Positions 34,993-44,033 of a stretch of 64,000 nt of DNA are shown piece by piece. The notes under the pieces are model-generated. The model was not told the origin of the DNA. It saw only the letters and a program-made list of their open reading frames with translations, and did no database searches. This DNA is from Verrucomicrobiia bacterium. Its GTDB lineage: Bacteria; Verrucomicrobiota; Verrucomicrobiia; Limisphaerales; Pedosphaeraceae. The position numbers and the translations under genes were made by a program. The stretch lies in assembly GCA_036268055.1 (NCBI GenBank), contig DATAUW010000041.1:186001-250000 (forward strand), read 5' to 3'. How positions within the stretch are numbered: position 1 is the first letter of the stretch; each line of letters begins with the position of its first letter.

Positions 34993-36970
34993 CTGCGCCT
35001 CCATTTTTTTCGCGGCTGTTTAATCCTGCTTCAATAACTTCAACGATTCGTTCCGCGTCGAACACGCATCCACCCCACGTGCCGCCGCTGGCGCTTTGCA
35101 ACGCCGCCCAAATGCGCGTGTCGTCCGGCAATTTCGCGTTTGGCGCCAGGCCCGGATGCGCCGGCCGCTCGGACAGAATTTTAGCGCCTTCTTCCGGCGA
35201 AAATTTTCTTTCGCCATCGCCGATCAAATCAACGCTCGCGCTCAAATTATTTCGATCCACCAAAATTCGGATGACATCGCCATCGCGGACTTTGCCGATC
35301 GGCCCACCCGCGAGCGCCTCGGGTCCAATGTGGCCGATGCACGCGCCCGTGGAAACCCCGGAAAACCGCGCGTCCGTAAGCAGCGCGACGTGTTTGCCGA
35401 ACGGCAAATATTTCAACGCCGAAGTCACTTGATATGTTTCCTCCATGCCCGTGCCCATCGGGCCGATGCCCGCCAGCACCATCACATCGCCAGCTTGGAT
35501 GCGATTCTGTTTGATGGCCGCAATCGCCGCCGCCTCGCTCGTGAACACACGCGCGAGTCCTTCCTTGCGATAAACTCCATCGGCATCCACGACGGAAGGA
35601 TCAATCGCCGCGCTTTTGATCACGGAGCCATCAGGCGCAAGATTGCCGCGAGGAAAAGCCATCGTGCTCGTGAGCCCGCGCGCGCGCGCCTTTTCTGGCG
35701 GCAGAATAACCTCGTCGGCGTCCACGCCGTCCTGCTCGCGCAAGCGTTCGCGAAAACGCTGGCGGCGCTCAGAAGTTTCCCACGCGGCCAGCACTTCGCC
35801 AAGCGTGCTTCCACTCACTGTCAGCACACTCGTATCGAGCAGATTCATCCGGTTCAAGTGCAACATGACTTCAGGCACGCCACCCGCGAGAAAAACTCGC
35901 ACCGTCGGATGATGCACCGGCCCATTGGGCAGCACGCTCACAAGGCGCGGCGTGCGCCGATTCACTTCTACCCAATCCTCGACCGTTGGACGACGTAAAC
36001 CCGCCGCGTGCGCTATCGCCGGAATGTGCAGCAATAAATTCGTCGAACCGCCAAACGCCGCGTGCACCACCATCGCATTGCGAATGCTCGCGTCATTCAG
36101 AACATCGCCAAGTTTGATACCACGACGCTCCATTTCAACCAACGCTTGCGCCGAGCGAGTCGCCATTTCAAGCCACACCGCCTGGCCCGATGGCGCAAGC
36201 GCGGTGTGCGGCAGCGAAAGTCCCAATGCTTCTCCGACGACTTGCGATGTCGCGGCCGTTCCCAGAAATTGACAACCACCACCCGGCGAACCACATGCGC
36301 GACAACCGAGATCAGCGGCTTCTTCCAACGAAATCATTCCGTGCGCAAATCGCGCGCCCAGAGTTTGCACCGCGCCCGCGTCTTCACCGTTCGCGGGTGG
36401 AAGCGTCACGCCGCCCGGAACGAGAATGCCCGCGAGTTCGCGCATTCCCGCAAGGGCCATCATCATCGCCGGCAAACCTTTGTCGCACGTGGCGACGCCC
36501 ATCACGCCGCAACGCATAGGCAGCGAGCGGGCGAGCCGCCGAAAAATTTGCGCGGCGTCATTGCGATACGGCAAGCTGTCGAACATGCCGGTCGTGCCCT
36601 GCGTGCGGCCATCACATGGGTCGGAACAATACGCGGCGAAAGGAATCGTTCGCAGCCGCCGCAATTCCCGCGCCGCCGCTTCCACCAGCAAACCAATCTC
36701 CCAATGCCCCGTGTGATACCCCAGCGCGATCGGTTTGCCATCCGGCGCGCGCAGGCCGCCTTGCGTGCTGAGAATCAAAAATTGTTTGCGTCCGAATTCC
36801 GCCGGGTCCCAACCCATGCCGGCATTTTGCGTCAACCCAAATAAATTTCCGCTCGGCTGGCTGAGCAGCATGTCCGCATCGAGCGGCAACGCACCCGCCG
36901 GACCGCTGGCCCGCGTCTGCACGTCGTAAATGTGCGGAGCGGCCGGGGGAAAAAGCGGACTTGTGTTCAT
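34982..36970 (-). CDS. yjhG: IlvD/Edd-family sugar-acid dehydratase (YjhG/YagF type)
   Basis: This 662-residue enzyme closely follows E. coli YjhG, a D-xylonate dehydratase: [20 protein letters not shown] near the N-terminus, [91 protein letters not shown] and [20 protein letters not shown]. The conserved cysteines of the Fe-S cluster (in DPCDG, TCDKG and the CxxC region) are present. The likely product is a 2-keto-3-deoxy sugar acid, so it feeds pentose or uronate degradation. ATG 36970 starts 19 residues into the longer frame and best matches the family start. Confidence 0.9.
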   Translation of the reverse strand: MNTSPLFPPAAPHIYDVQTRASGPAGALPLDADMLLSQPSGNLFGLTQNAGMGWDPAEFGRKQFLILSTQGGLRAPDGKPIALGYHTGHWEIGLLVEAAARELRRLRTIPFAAYCSDPCDGRTQGTTGMFDSLPYRNDAAQIFRRLARSLPMRCGVMGVATCDKGLPAMMMALAGMRELAGILVPGGVTLPPANGEDAGAVQTLGARFAHGMISLEEAADLGCRACGSPGGGCQFLGTAATSQVVGEALGLSLPHTALAPSGQAVWLEMATRSAQALVEMERRGIKLGDVLNDASIRNAMVVHAAFGGSTNLLLHIPAIAHAAGLRRPTVEDWVEVNRRTPRLVSVLPNGPVHHPTVRVFLAGGVPEVMLHLNRMNLLDTSVLTVSGSTLGEVLAAWETSERRQRFRERLREQDGVDADEVILPPEKARARGLTSTMAFPRGNLAPDGSVIKSAAIDPSVVDADGVYRKEGLARVFTSEAAAIAAIKQNRIQAGDVMVLAGIGPMGTGMEETYQVTSALKYLPFGKHVALLTDARFSGVSTGACIGHIGPEALAGGPIGKVRDGDVIRILVDRNNLSASVDLIGDGERKFSPEEGAKILSERPAHPGLAPNAKLPDDTRIWAALQSASGGTWGGCVFDAERIVEVIEAGLNSREKNGGADEK

Positions 36971-37060
36971 CTGAAAGATTGAACCACCGCCGGCGCGGGA
37001 GACAAAGTAAATTTGCGGAGCGCACACATAGGGCGCATCCGCCTTTTCCCGGAGAGCATA

Positions 37061-37172
37061 CGCGCCCTCGCGTGTGCTGACGGGCGCCCTCGCCCGTCAG
37101 TCCGGTTGAGGTAATCATTGGCATAGGAAAAGATGTGGCCTGCGAGGGCCAGCCACTGCACGCGAGGGCGCG
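37061..37172. repeat. Nested inverted repeats between the dehydratase and a PEP-CTERM gene
   Basis: CGCGCCCTCGCGTG at 37061-37074 is perfectly complementary to CACGCGAGGGCGCG at 37159-37172. Between them CTGACGGGCG CCCT CGCCCGTCAG (37077-37100) forms a perfect 10-base-pair hairpin with a 4-base loop. This is a palindromic repeat unit of the REP type rather than part of a gene. Confidence 0.7.
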
Positions 37173-37187
37173 TGCGCACTCCGGTCA

Positions 37188-37224
37188 AAACAAAAAACCC
37201 CGGAAGCTCGCGGCCTCCGGGGTT
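37188..37224 (-). terminator. Rho-independent terminator of the PEP-CTERM gene
   Basis: On the minus strand, AACCCCGGA (37224-37216) pairs with TCCGGGGTT (37204-37196) and is followed by TTTTTTGTTTTG. It lies about 17 bases after the stop codon of the PEP-CTERM gene at 37241, of the same design as the one at 33517. Confidence 0.85.
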
Positions 37225-37240
37225 CTGTTATACAAATCAA

Positions 37241-37930
37241 TTATTTGCGAAATTTGCGGCGGGCGAAACCGATCAGACCGAGCGCCGCCGTGATTTCAGC
37301 CGACCAGCCAGTCGCGTCGGGAGCGCCGGCGTTCGGATTCCCGTTATCTTCCACGTCGAAATTATCCACGATGAACTGGTTATCGTTGTTACCAGACTCG
37401 GGCGTTTCCTGGATCTCCAGGCGAAGCGTATCGCCCGTGCCCGTGAAGCCCGCGCTCACGCTTTGCACAGTGAGGTCCGGCACAGCCGTGGGATCATAAA
37501 GGCCATTGAACAAAACCGCCGAAGTCGTCTGATCTGTGACCGTGATATGCAGGAAGCTTCCCGGAGCATCAACCTGCCAGGTTTCCCAGTTGAACGTCAA
37601 ATTATACAGATTGCCGAGCGCGCTGGTAAAATCCTGATACAACTGGGCATTGTGACCATTGAAGCCTTCGCTGTCCGTGTTCACGCTGTAAACCCCGCTG
37701 ATGGTAGGATACGCATTGGCGACGGACGAATGCAAAGTCACTTCCGTTCCCGGCGTAATCGTCCATCCCGGAATGTCATTCTGTCCGGACAGGAACGTGG
37801 CGCCGTTCGCTGGGTTCGCATTAGGCTCCGCCTCAAAGCCGCCATTTACGAGCACATCCGCGCGCGCAGCGGAAATGGTCAATGCCGAGGTGATTACCGC
37901 GGCCACAATTTGAAGTTTTCGTGTAGTCAT
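37241..37930 (-). CDS. PEP-CTERM sorted exported protein
   Basis: This 229-residue protein has a signal peptide (about 1-23, MTTRKLQIVAAVITSALTIS then AARA), a beta-sandwich of the choice-of-anchor/DUF642-like type (VLVNGGFEAEPNANPANGAT at the start, TLRLEIQETPESGNNDNQFI near the end), and a C-terminal exosortase tail (GAPDATGWSAEITAALGLIG, then FARRKFRK). It would be exported, cleaved and anchored or released at the cell surface. The start is the ATG beginning the signal peptide; the upstream in-frame extension is A/T-rich and unlike protein. It has its own terminator, so it is likely monocistronic. Ligand or role unknown. Confidence 0.8.
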   Translation of the reverse strand: MTTRKLQIVAAVITSALTISAARADVLVNGGFEAEPNANPANGATFLSGQNDIPGWTITPGTEVTLHSSVANAYPTISGVYSVNTDSEGFNGHNAQLYQDFTSALGNLYNLTFNWETWQVDAPGSFLHITVTDQTTSAVLFNGLYDPTAVPDLTVQSVSAGFTGTGDTLRLEIQETPESGNNDNQFIVDNFDVEDNGNPNAGAPDATGWSAEITAALGLIGFARRKFRK

Positions 37931-38271
37931 GTGGAATGTGTTAGTTGTTCTTGCCCGTGATTTTCCCCCAAACAACAGCGGGATTAGAATACAGAAAGCA
38001 GCCGCCATGCCTAAAATTCGCCAAAATATATGTAAATATAAACCATTTATAATTAACACTTTGTAAATTTTAACCCTCATATTCTCACAATAGCGAAGAT
38101 AAAAAAATCGTAAACAAAGCCGACGCGGTATTTTCTCATTCGCGATTATCTTTTTCATCCCCAATATCTTACAAATAATCTGCGACCTGTCGCCAATCTT
38201 AACAAGACCGCCCAGGTCCGTAGCCCATTTTTCTCCTCGCTACACTCACAAGAATTTGCCACAACTCCCTT

Positions 38272-39300
38272 ATGACTTTTGAATCAAATATTTCCGCATC
38301 ACAGCGTCAAACATCGTCACAAACCAGCATGCTAAAAAATATCATGTCTCTCGGCGCGATTGCCTGCGCGATTTTGCTCCACCCCTTGCATGCCAACGCC
38401 GAATGGCCCGCCCGCATCTTCGCGCCATATATGTATCTGGGCTCCGGCGATAAATTCCAACTCACCGCCTGCGACGATGCCTGTGGTCAAAAATTTTATA
38501 CCCTCGCTTTTATCACTTCCGACAAAACCAACAATCCCGCCTGGGACGGCCGCATCGGCATGGACCAAAATCGTTACGCCGACCAGATCGCCGGCATCCG
38601 CAGCCGCGGCGGCGATGTCATCCTCTCCTTTGGCGGCGAGGCCGGCCGGGAATTGGCCATCGCGGAAACCAACGCCACCACCTTGCAGGAAAAATATCAG
38701 GCCGTCATTGATCAATACAAACTGACCTGGCTCGATTTCGACATCGAAGGCAAGGCGCTCAGAAACACCGCCGCCAACCAGCGTCGCAACGCCGCGCTCG
38801 CCAAAATCCAGGCCGCGAATCCCAAAATAATTATCTCCTACACCTTGCCCGTGGATCCCAACGGCATCTCCGAAGCCTCCCAGCGAATGCTCGCCGACGC
38901 AAAAATCCAAAACGTAAAAGTCCACTCCGCCGACCTCATGATCATGGATTATGGCTCCCACTTTTCCGCCGAAAAAAGGATGAGCGACGTTTCCATCGCC
39001 AGCGCCATCAAAGCGCACGAACAATGCGCGGTCATTGATCCCTCCATTCAAATCGGCCTGTGCGCCATGATCGGCAAAAACGACGAACCCGGCGAACTCT
39101 TCTCGCTCGATGACGCCACCGCCCTGATGACCTGGGCCAAAACCCAACCGTGGGTTTGCAGCGTATCCTTCTGGTCCATCAATCGCGACACCGGCAACAA
39201 ACCCACCGTCGGCAAACGCGGCAGCAGCAACATCAACAGCGGCATCGAACAAAACCCCTGGGCCTTCAGCAAAATTTTCCAAACCTTCGCGCAACCATAA
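38272..39300 (+). CDS. Exported GH18 chitinase-like glycoside hydrolase
   Basis: This 342-residue protein has an N-terminal region with a hydrophobic signal segment (about 21-44, MLKNIMSLGAIACAILLHPL) and a single TIM-barrel of glycoside hydrolase family 18. The catalytic motif D-x-D-x-E is in TWLDFDIEG (about residues 151-159); the strand before it (GGDVILSFGGEAG) and YTLPV / MIMDYG match the rest of the barrel. No carbohydrate-binding module is present. The likely substrate is chitin or another N-acetylglucosamine polymer. Either the ATG at 38272 or the one at 38329, which begins the signal peptide directly, may be the start; neither has a clear ribosome-binding site. Confidence 0.86.
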   Translation: MTFESNISASQRQTSSQTSMLKNIMSLGAIACAILLHPLHANAEWPARIFAPYMYLGSGDKFQLTACDDACGQKFYTLAFITSDKTNNPAWDGRIGMDQNRYADQIAGIRSRGGDVILSFGGEAGRELAIAETNATTLQEKYQAVIDQYKLTWLDFDIEGKALRNTAANQRRNAALAKIQAANPKIIISYTLPVDPNGISEASQRMLADAKIQNVKVHSADLMIMDYGSHFSAEKRMSDVSIASAIKAHEQCAVIDPSIQIGLCAMIGKNDEPGELFSLDDATALMTWAKTQPWVCSVSFWSINRDTGNKPTVGKRGSSNINSGIEQNPWAFSKIFQTFAQP

Positions 39301-39826
39301 AAATTTGACTCAACAATCATAACGGCAAGGTCTCATCTCCTTTCCGCAAAGCCCCGCAGGGACAACCGATATCCTAACGCAAGGTAGGGCTGCGCTGCCG
39401 CGCAGCCGTCCGAAGTCCCGCAGGGACGACAGACCTTAGCCCAGCAATTTATTGCTGGGTCTCAAGCCGATTTCAAACCAAGTCCCGTCAGCAACGAAAG
39501 AATTTAGCAATCTAACAAGTGCGCTCCCTTGTTAATGCCCATCGCCAACCCAACTCACTCCGACCCTCTCTCCCCACGACCACGTAGGGAGCCGGAGAGA
39601 GGGGCGTCTTATCCAATAACCATCGCATAAAATACCAAGGCAAAGGCGAAGCCTCCGGTCCATCCCCCGCGTGCATCAAATATTCTCCTACATTTTATTT
39701 AAGATGGAGTTTACAGGGGAGGCCCAAACTGTTAATTGTGATTCGAACACCAGAGCTAAAAAGTCGTCTGCGACTTTACGTCCCCTGATTTGCCGGAATT
39801 CCGGCGTGCGGATTGAAATAAATATT
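39301..39826. other. Non-coding region with palindromic repeats, upstream of the Gfo/Idh/MocA gene
   Basis: About 525 bases. The left part holds three hairpin-forming repeats (see 39351-39459). The rest, including an in-frame upstream extension of the oxidoreductase gene, lacks coding character. The promoter of the oxidoreductase gene should lie in the right part, but no convincing hexamers were found. Confidence 0.4.
39351..39459. repeat. Dispersed palindromic repeat block (GTCCCGCAGGGAC family)
   Basis: The block has GCCCCGCAGGGACAACCGAT (39351-39370), GGCTGCGC TGCC GCGCAGCC (39388-39407, perfect 8-bp hairpin), AGTCCCGCAGGGACGACAGA continued to GACCTT (39414-39437) and CCCAGCAA TTTA TTGCTGGG (39440-39459, perfect 8-bp hairpin). 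The central unit recurs at 52376-52399 with one mismatch in 24 bases. This is REP-like DNA; no tyrosine-transposase (RAYT) gene is in the window. Confidence 0.65.
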
Positions 39827-41236
39827 ATGAATGACTCTGCTTTTAAGACCAAGGTGACCCGTCGGAAATTCCTCGCTGCTGCGGGCGCGGCGATAGCAAT
39901 GCCGACCATTATCCCATTGAGCGCGCTCGGACGCGGCGGGAAAACGGCGCCGTCAGAACGCGTGACGGTAGGTGTGGTGGGCTGGGGATGGCAGGGACCG
40001 GACGATACGCGCGCCTGCCTGCCTTTGCCGAATTGCCAGGTGGTCGCGGCGTGCGATTTGGACACGGACCATCTGAAGGACGCCCTGGACACGATGAACG
40101 GGTTTTACCACAACAAAGATTGCAAAGGGTATCATGATTTTCGCGAAATGATGGCGCGTCCGGACATTGACGCGGTAATACTCGCGGTGCCCGACCATTG
40201 GCATGCGTTGGTGGCGATCGAAGCGGCGAATCACAAGAAAGACATTTACGGCGAGAAACCCTTGGCGAAGACGATCACGGAACAGCAGGCGATCGTGCAC
40301 GCGGTGGAGCGAAATAATCGCATCTGGCAGACGGGTTCGTGGCAGCGTTCGGTCGCGAATTTTCACAAGGCGGCGGAGATCGTGCGCAATGGTTACATCG
40401 GCGAGATCACGCACGTGGAAGTGGGCTTGCCTTCGGGACACGCCGACTTTATGAAGACGGGCCAATACACGACGCCCTCGGCGCCGCCGCCGGAATTAGA
40501 TTATGAAACCTGGATCGGCCCTGCGAAGATGATGCCGTACATCCGCGCGCGCATCCATCGCAACTGGCGGTGGAATTATAATACAGGCGGCGGACAGCTT
40601 ATGGATTGGATCGGGCATCATTGCGATATCGCGCATTGGGGGATGGACGCGGACAATTCGGGGCCGTACGAAGTGGAGGGTCATGGGGATTTTCCGCCCG
40701 AGGATGCCGTGTGGAACACCTGTACTAAATATCGCATCGAATTGAAGTATCCAAAAAATATCACCATGACCATCGCCGGCGGTTATCCGGAAATCCGCAG
40801 CGGCACGAAGTGGATTGGCACAGAAGGTTGGGTATGGGTAGATCGCAGCGGATTCGAGGGATCGAAACCGGAATGGAATGATTACAAGGAATTGCCGGAG
40901 GAAATGCGCAAGGTGAAGTTGTATTCGTCGAGCAATCACCGGAAAAATTTCATTGATTGTGTGATATCCCGCCAACCGACGATCACGCCGGTGCAGACCG
41001 CCCATCATTCGGCAATACCCGGCCACCTCGGCTTGATCTCGATGCTCGTCGGGCGAAAATTGCGCTGGGATGTGGCAAGCGAGCGCATCCTGGATGATCA
41101 CGAGGCGACCCGGCTGATGGGCCGCCCCTATCGTGCGCCATGGAAACTTCCCGGAAACGGGCCAACTCATCTCGCGCTCTCGCCGAAGCAGATGGCAGAG
41201 AAGGCGCGCGGAAATTTCACCGGCATTTCTGATTGA
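39827..41236 (+). CDS. Tat-exported Gfo/Idh/MocA family oxidoreductase
   Basis: This 469-residue NAD(P)-dependent enzyme has a twin-arginine signal (VTRRKFLAAAGAAIAMPTII, residues about 9-28), so it is folded before export. The Rossmann domain follows (RVTVGVVGWGWQG), then VPDHWHALVAIEAANHKKDI and the family Lys in YGEKPLAK, then WRWNYNTGGGQLMDWIGHHC with likely catalytic His residues. Exported members of this family are numerous in Planctomycetes and Verrucomicrobia and act on sugars or inositols, though most are untested. The start at 39827 is where the Tat motif begins; it has no strong ribosome-binding site. It is followed 39 bases later by a PEP-CTERM gene. Confidence 0.88.
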   Translation: MNDSAFKTKVTRRKFLAAAGAAIAMPTIIPLSALGRGGKTAPSERVTVGVVGWGWQGPDDTRACLPLPNCQVVAACDLDTDHLKDALDTMNGFYHNKDCKGYHDFREMMARPDIDAVILAVPDHWHALVAIEAANHKKDIYGEKPLAKTITEQQAIVHAVERNNRIWQTGSWQRSVANFHKAAEIVRNGYIGEITHVEVGLPSGHADFMKTGQYTTPSAPPPELDYETWIGPAKMMPYIRARIHRNWRWNYNTGGGQLMDWIGHHCDIAHWGMDADNSGPYEVEGHGDFPPEDAVWNTCTKYRIELKYPKNITMTIAGGYPEIRSGTKWIGTEGWVWVDRSGFEGSKPEWNDYKELPEEMRKVKLYSSSNHRKNFIDCVISRQPTITPVQTAHHSAIPGHLGLISMLVGRKLRWDVASERILDDHEATRLMGRPYRAPWKLPGNGPTHLALSPKQMAEKARGNFTGISD

Positions 41237-41275
41237 CAAATGAACCTGGCCTGACGCACCATAACCTGCGTGAAT

Positions 41276-41998
41276 ATGCTTAAAACATTAAAGGGTGGCT
41301 CGGTTGTAGTGGCGCTTTTGGGAGGCATGGCTTTTTCGGCTTCCGCACAAGTAACGGGTCTTTACGACCTGAATATTTTCATCGGCAATAATCTGATCGC
41401 GAACCAGCTCACGACGGGCGGCTCAGATACGCTCGATACGGTCTTGTTCAACGGCGTGGCCAATGGCTCGACCTTTCAGAGTTATAATACCGCTACCGGC
41501 CAGCTCTCGACGGCGTCGGTTTTTAATTCCACAACGGAAACCTGGAGCATTGATTATCCTTTCGCCCCGAATGGCCTGGGCGGCGTTTTCGATTCACCAA
41601 CTGCGGGAACAGTTCGCTTCAGCGGTAATATCGTAAACATTGATAACCAGGATAATTATTCCTTCAATCCGCCAGTCAATGGCCCGGGAACTTATTTGCT
41701 GGCAATGGCGGCTCCGCTCGGAAGCGACAGTGGCAACGGAACCTTTCAGCAGATCGTCGGCCGCAATCCGGTCGCCGGTGAGTCGGTGCAAACCTACGGT
41801 CCCCAGGGTGCGATGATCACCACGACTTTTAACGGCTCGACTTGGGACAATGGCACGCCAGGATTGGCAGTCGGTCAGGCGGCGTATTTCACGCTCGGTG
41901 CAGCCACTCCCGAACCTTCGACGTATGCGTTGTTCGCGATGGGCGCTGGCTTGCTGGTTTTCACACGCCGGTTTTCATTGTCCCGCTCGCGGTCGTAA
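41276..41998 (+). CDS. PEP-CTERM sorted exported protein
   Basis: This 240-residue protein has a signal peptide (about 1-25, GGSVVVALLGGMAFSASAQ), an Asn/Thr/Gly-rich extracellular region with no named domain, and a classic PEP-CTERM tail: TPEPSTYALFAMGAGLLVFT then RRFSLSRSRS. Sorting by an exosortase coded elsewhere is expected. A GTG two codons upstream (41270) is an alternative start. A strong terminator follows 32 bases after the stop codon. Function unknown. Confidence 0.85.
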   Translation: MLKTLKGGSVVVALLGGMAFSASAQVTGLYDLNIFIGNNLIANQLTTGGSDTLDTVLFNGVANGSTFQSYNTATGQLSTASVFNSTTETWSIDYPFAPNGLGGVFDSPTAGTVRFSGNIVNIDNQDNYSFNPPVNGPGTYLLAMAAPLGSDSGNGTFQQIVGRNPVAGESVQTYGPQGAMITTTFNGSTWDNGTPGLAVGQAAYFTLGAATPEPSTYALFAMGAGLLVFTRRFSLSRSRS

Positions 41999-42030
41999 AT
42001 CGCGGTTGCGACGACAAGAGTTTCTCTTTC

Positions 42031-42068
42031 AAAAAATCATGCGCTCTAAAGGTGCATGATTTTTTTTG
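42031..42068 (+). terminator. Rho-independent terminator after the PEP-CTERM gene
   Basis: AAAAAATCATGC (42031-42042) pairs with GCATGATTTTTT (42054-42065) around an 11-base loop and continues into TT. The A-tract/U-tract symmetry could let it work for the convergent LacI-type gene as well, which ends at 42099. Confidence 0.8.
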
Positions 42069-42098
42069 TCCGCAGACATTGATCTCCGGCACGCAGCG

Positions 42099-43115
42099 TC
42101 AACTGCCGGCGGGCGGCGCAGCGGTGCTTTGGCGGGTGATGATCTCGGCGCGGATACGTTTATTCTCGGGCCGTTCGTGCTTGAGGAGTTTTAGCATGGC
42201 ATCCATCGCGGCATTGCCGAGGCGATGTTTGGGCTGCCGAAGCGTGGTGAGGGGCACGCGGAAATATTCGCTGGTCAAAATATTTCCAAAGCCAATCACG
42301 GAGAGTTGTTCAGGAATCTTGATGCCTTGATTGAGAAAAGTGTTCGCGCAACCGATGGCGACGAGGTCGTTGACGGCCTGGATTGCGGTTGCCTGAGTGG
42401 ATTCATTGACGAATTGAAGCGCGGCTTTCGCACCGTCTTCAATCGTGTTGCCAGCTTGGAAAATAAGGCGGTCCTCGACTTCAAGATTCGCTTCACGCAG
42501 CGCGCGGCAATAGCCTTCATAGCGTTCGCGCGACCACGGCGCGGAAGTGGGCCCGCTGAAGTACGCGATGTGCTTGTGGCCGAGTTGAAGGAGATGCTGC
42601 GTGGCCGTGTAACTGGCGTGTTGGTCGTCGCCCTCGACGTTCACGAATTGCCGGCAGAAAGGAGCGCTATGCCCGAGAATCACAACCGGCGTGCCGCGCG
42701 TCTGAAGCGTTTGATAAATCGGCGCATCCGGACGCATGCGATAGACGGGCGAAATGAATAAGCCATCCACGCGCCGCGAAAGCAATCGCTGGATCGAAGT
42801 CTCTTCGCGTTCCTCTTGGTTGAGCGTATGCGCAAGAATAATTTCGTAACCGATTTCATGCGCGCGCTCCTCGATGGCAAGCAGCACGCGCGCAAACATC
42901 GGGTCGGTGATCGAAGGAATGATGACGCCGAGAAAACGGCTGGTGCGGCTGCGAAGCGTCTGCGCATTCGAGTCGGGCACGTAACCCATTTGTTGCGCGA
43001 GAACCTTGATGCGCGCCTTGGTGGCCGCCGAAATGTCCGGGGCATTGCGCATCACCTTCGAGACGGTCATGACCGAGACACCCGCTCGCACCGCGATGTC
43101 CTTGAGGCGAATCAT
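42099..43115 (-). CDS. LacI-family transcriptional regulator
   Basis: This 338-residue regulator has the LacI DNA-binding helix-turn-helix at the N-terminus (IRLKDIAVRAGVSVMTVSKV, residues 2-21, and the hinge TLRSRTSR) and a periplasmic-binding-protein-like sensor domain (about 60-330; FLGVIIPSITDPMFARVL, DGLFISPVYR, TAIQAVNDLVAIGCANTFLN, LSVIGFGNI). It binds a sugar or sugar derivative. It is not next to its likely targets in one operon, but it is the only regulator in the carbohydrate region (34-43 kb), so the oxidoreductase, GH18 or dehydratase genes are candidates (inference). No operator was identified. Confidence 0.92.
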   Translation of the reverse strand: MIRLKDIAVRAGVSVMTVSKVMRNAPDISAATKARIKVLAQQMGYVPDSNAQTLRSRTSRFLGVIIPSITDPMFARVLLAIEERAHEIGYEIILAHTLNQEEREETSIQRLLSRRVDGLFISPVYRMRPDAPIYQTLQTRGTPVVILGHSAPFCRQFVNVEGDDQHASYTATQHLLQLGHKHIAYFSGPTSAPWSRERYEGYCRALREANLEVEDRLIFQAGNTIEDGAKAALQFVNESTQATAIQAVNDLVAIGCANTFLNQGIKIPEQLSVIGFGNILTSEYFRVPLTTLRQPKHRLGNAAMDAMLKLLKHERPENKRIRAEIITRQSTAAPPAGS

Positions 43116-43151
43116 GGAAGAAAAATTGCGGCCGCGAAAATTATGGCTGGC

Positions 43152-44033
43152 TCAAACATTGGCGCCGCTCCAATGAAGTTTGCCGCGCAAAGTCTCGAAG
43201 AACGAACTGCCCTTGAGCCGCACGAGCCGGATGGAATGGCCGCTCCGGCAAATCGTGAGCAGGTCGCTCGCCGCCAGATCGCTGAGGCGCTGGCCATCGG
43301 CGCTCAGCATCGTCGCGGGATGCGGACTGATGATTTTCACCTGGATGCGCGAATTAAGGCCGACGATAACCGAGCGATTCGAAAGCGTGTGCGGACAAAT
43401 CGGCGTGATTTCAAAAACGTCCGCCTGCGGATGCACCACCGCGCCACCGGCGGAAAGTGAATACGCAGTCGAGCCCGTCGGCGAACTGATGATCAAACCG
43501 TCGCAGCGATAGCGTGTCAGTGGCACATCATCCACGCTGACTTCGAGAATGATGAGGCGGGAATCCACGCGGCTGATGACAAAATCATTGAGGGCCGGTT
43601 GATAGACATTTCGGCCATTGCATTTTCCCGAGACCTGGATGAGCGCGCGTTCGTCGAGAGTGAATTCGCCATTCCAGACCTGGCGCAACGCCTTGGGCAT
43701 CTCCCGCGACGAAACGGCCGTGAGAAAACCCAGGCCGCCAATGTTCACGCCCATGATCGGCGTCCGCGAACCGGCCACTTCACTGGCGACTTGCAGCATC
43801 GTGCCGTCACCGCCGAAAACCAGGAGCAGATCAACCGCGTCACAAAGTTCGGCGGCGGTGGAGATGATGTTGGTTTTAAAACCGGCAACGTCCGCCGTCG
43901 AAGCATCGCAATAAACGCGCCGCCCCGTCCGCGCGATTAGTTTTGCGGCGGCAGTGACGACAGCATGGGCGGAAACTTTTCCAGAGTTTCCGATGAGCCC
44001 GACTCGTTTGATCCCTTTAGCCAGTTTTTTCAA
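43152..44033 (-). CDS. nadK: NAD kinase
   Basis: NadK phosphorylates NAD to NADP using ATP or polyphosphate. The 293-residue protein has the catalytic GGDGTMLQVAS motif (about 74-84), the NE-like LNDFVISR segment and the substrate loop SPTGSTAYSLSAGG (about 178-191), plus RSVIVG and LSADGQ. N-terminal KRVGLIGNSGKV starts the Rossmann-like domain. The gene's start overlaps the end of tlyA by 17 bases, the common nadK-tlyA pairing, so they are co-transcribed. Confidence 0.94.
   Translation of the reverse strand: MKKLAKGIKRVGLIGNSGKVSAHAVVTAAAKLIARTGRRVYCDASTADVAGFKTNIISTAAELCDAVDLLLVFGGDGTMLQVASEVAGSRTPIMGVNIGGLGFLTAVSSREMPKALRQVWNGEFTLDERALIQVSGKCNGRNVYQPALNDFVISRVDSRLIILEVSVDDVPLTRYRCDGLIISSPTGSTAYSLSAGGAVVHPQADVFEITPICPHTLSNRSVIVGLNSRIQVKIISPHPATMLSADGQRLSDLAASDLLTICRSGHSIRLVRLKGSSFFETLRGKLHWSGANV

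Noticed and set aside
35096-35998. 300-codon open frame opposite the YjhG-type dehydratase
   Set aside because: Arg/His-rich antisense product with no domain.
38332-39294. 320-codon open frame opposite the GH18 gene
   Set aside because: Gly/Asp/Val-rich antisense translation of a gene with a GH18 catalytic motif.
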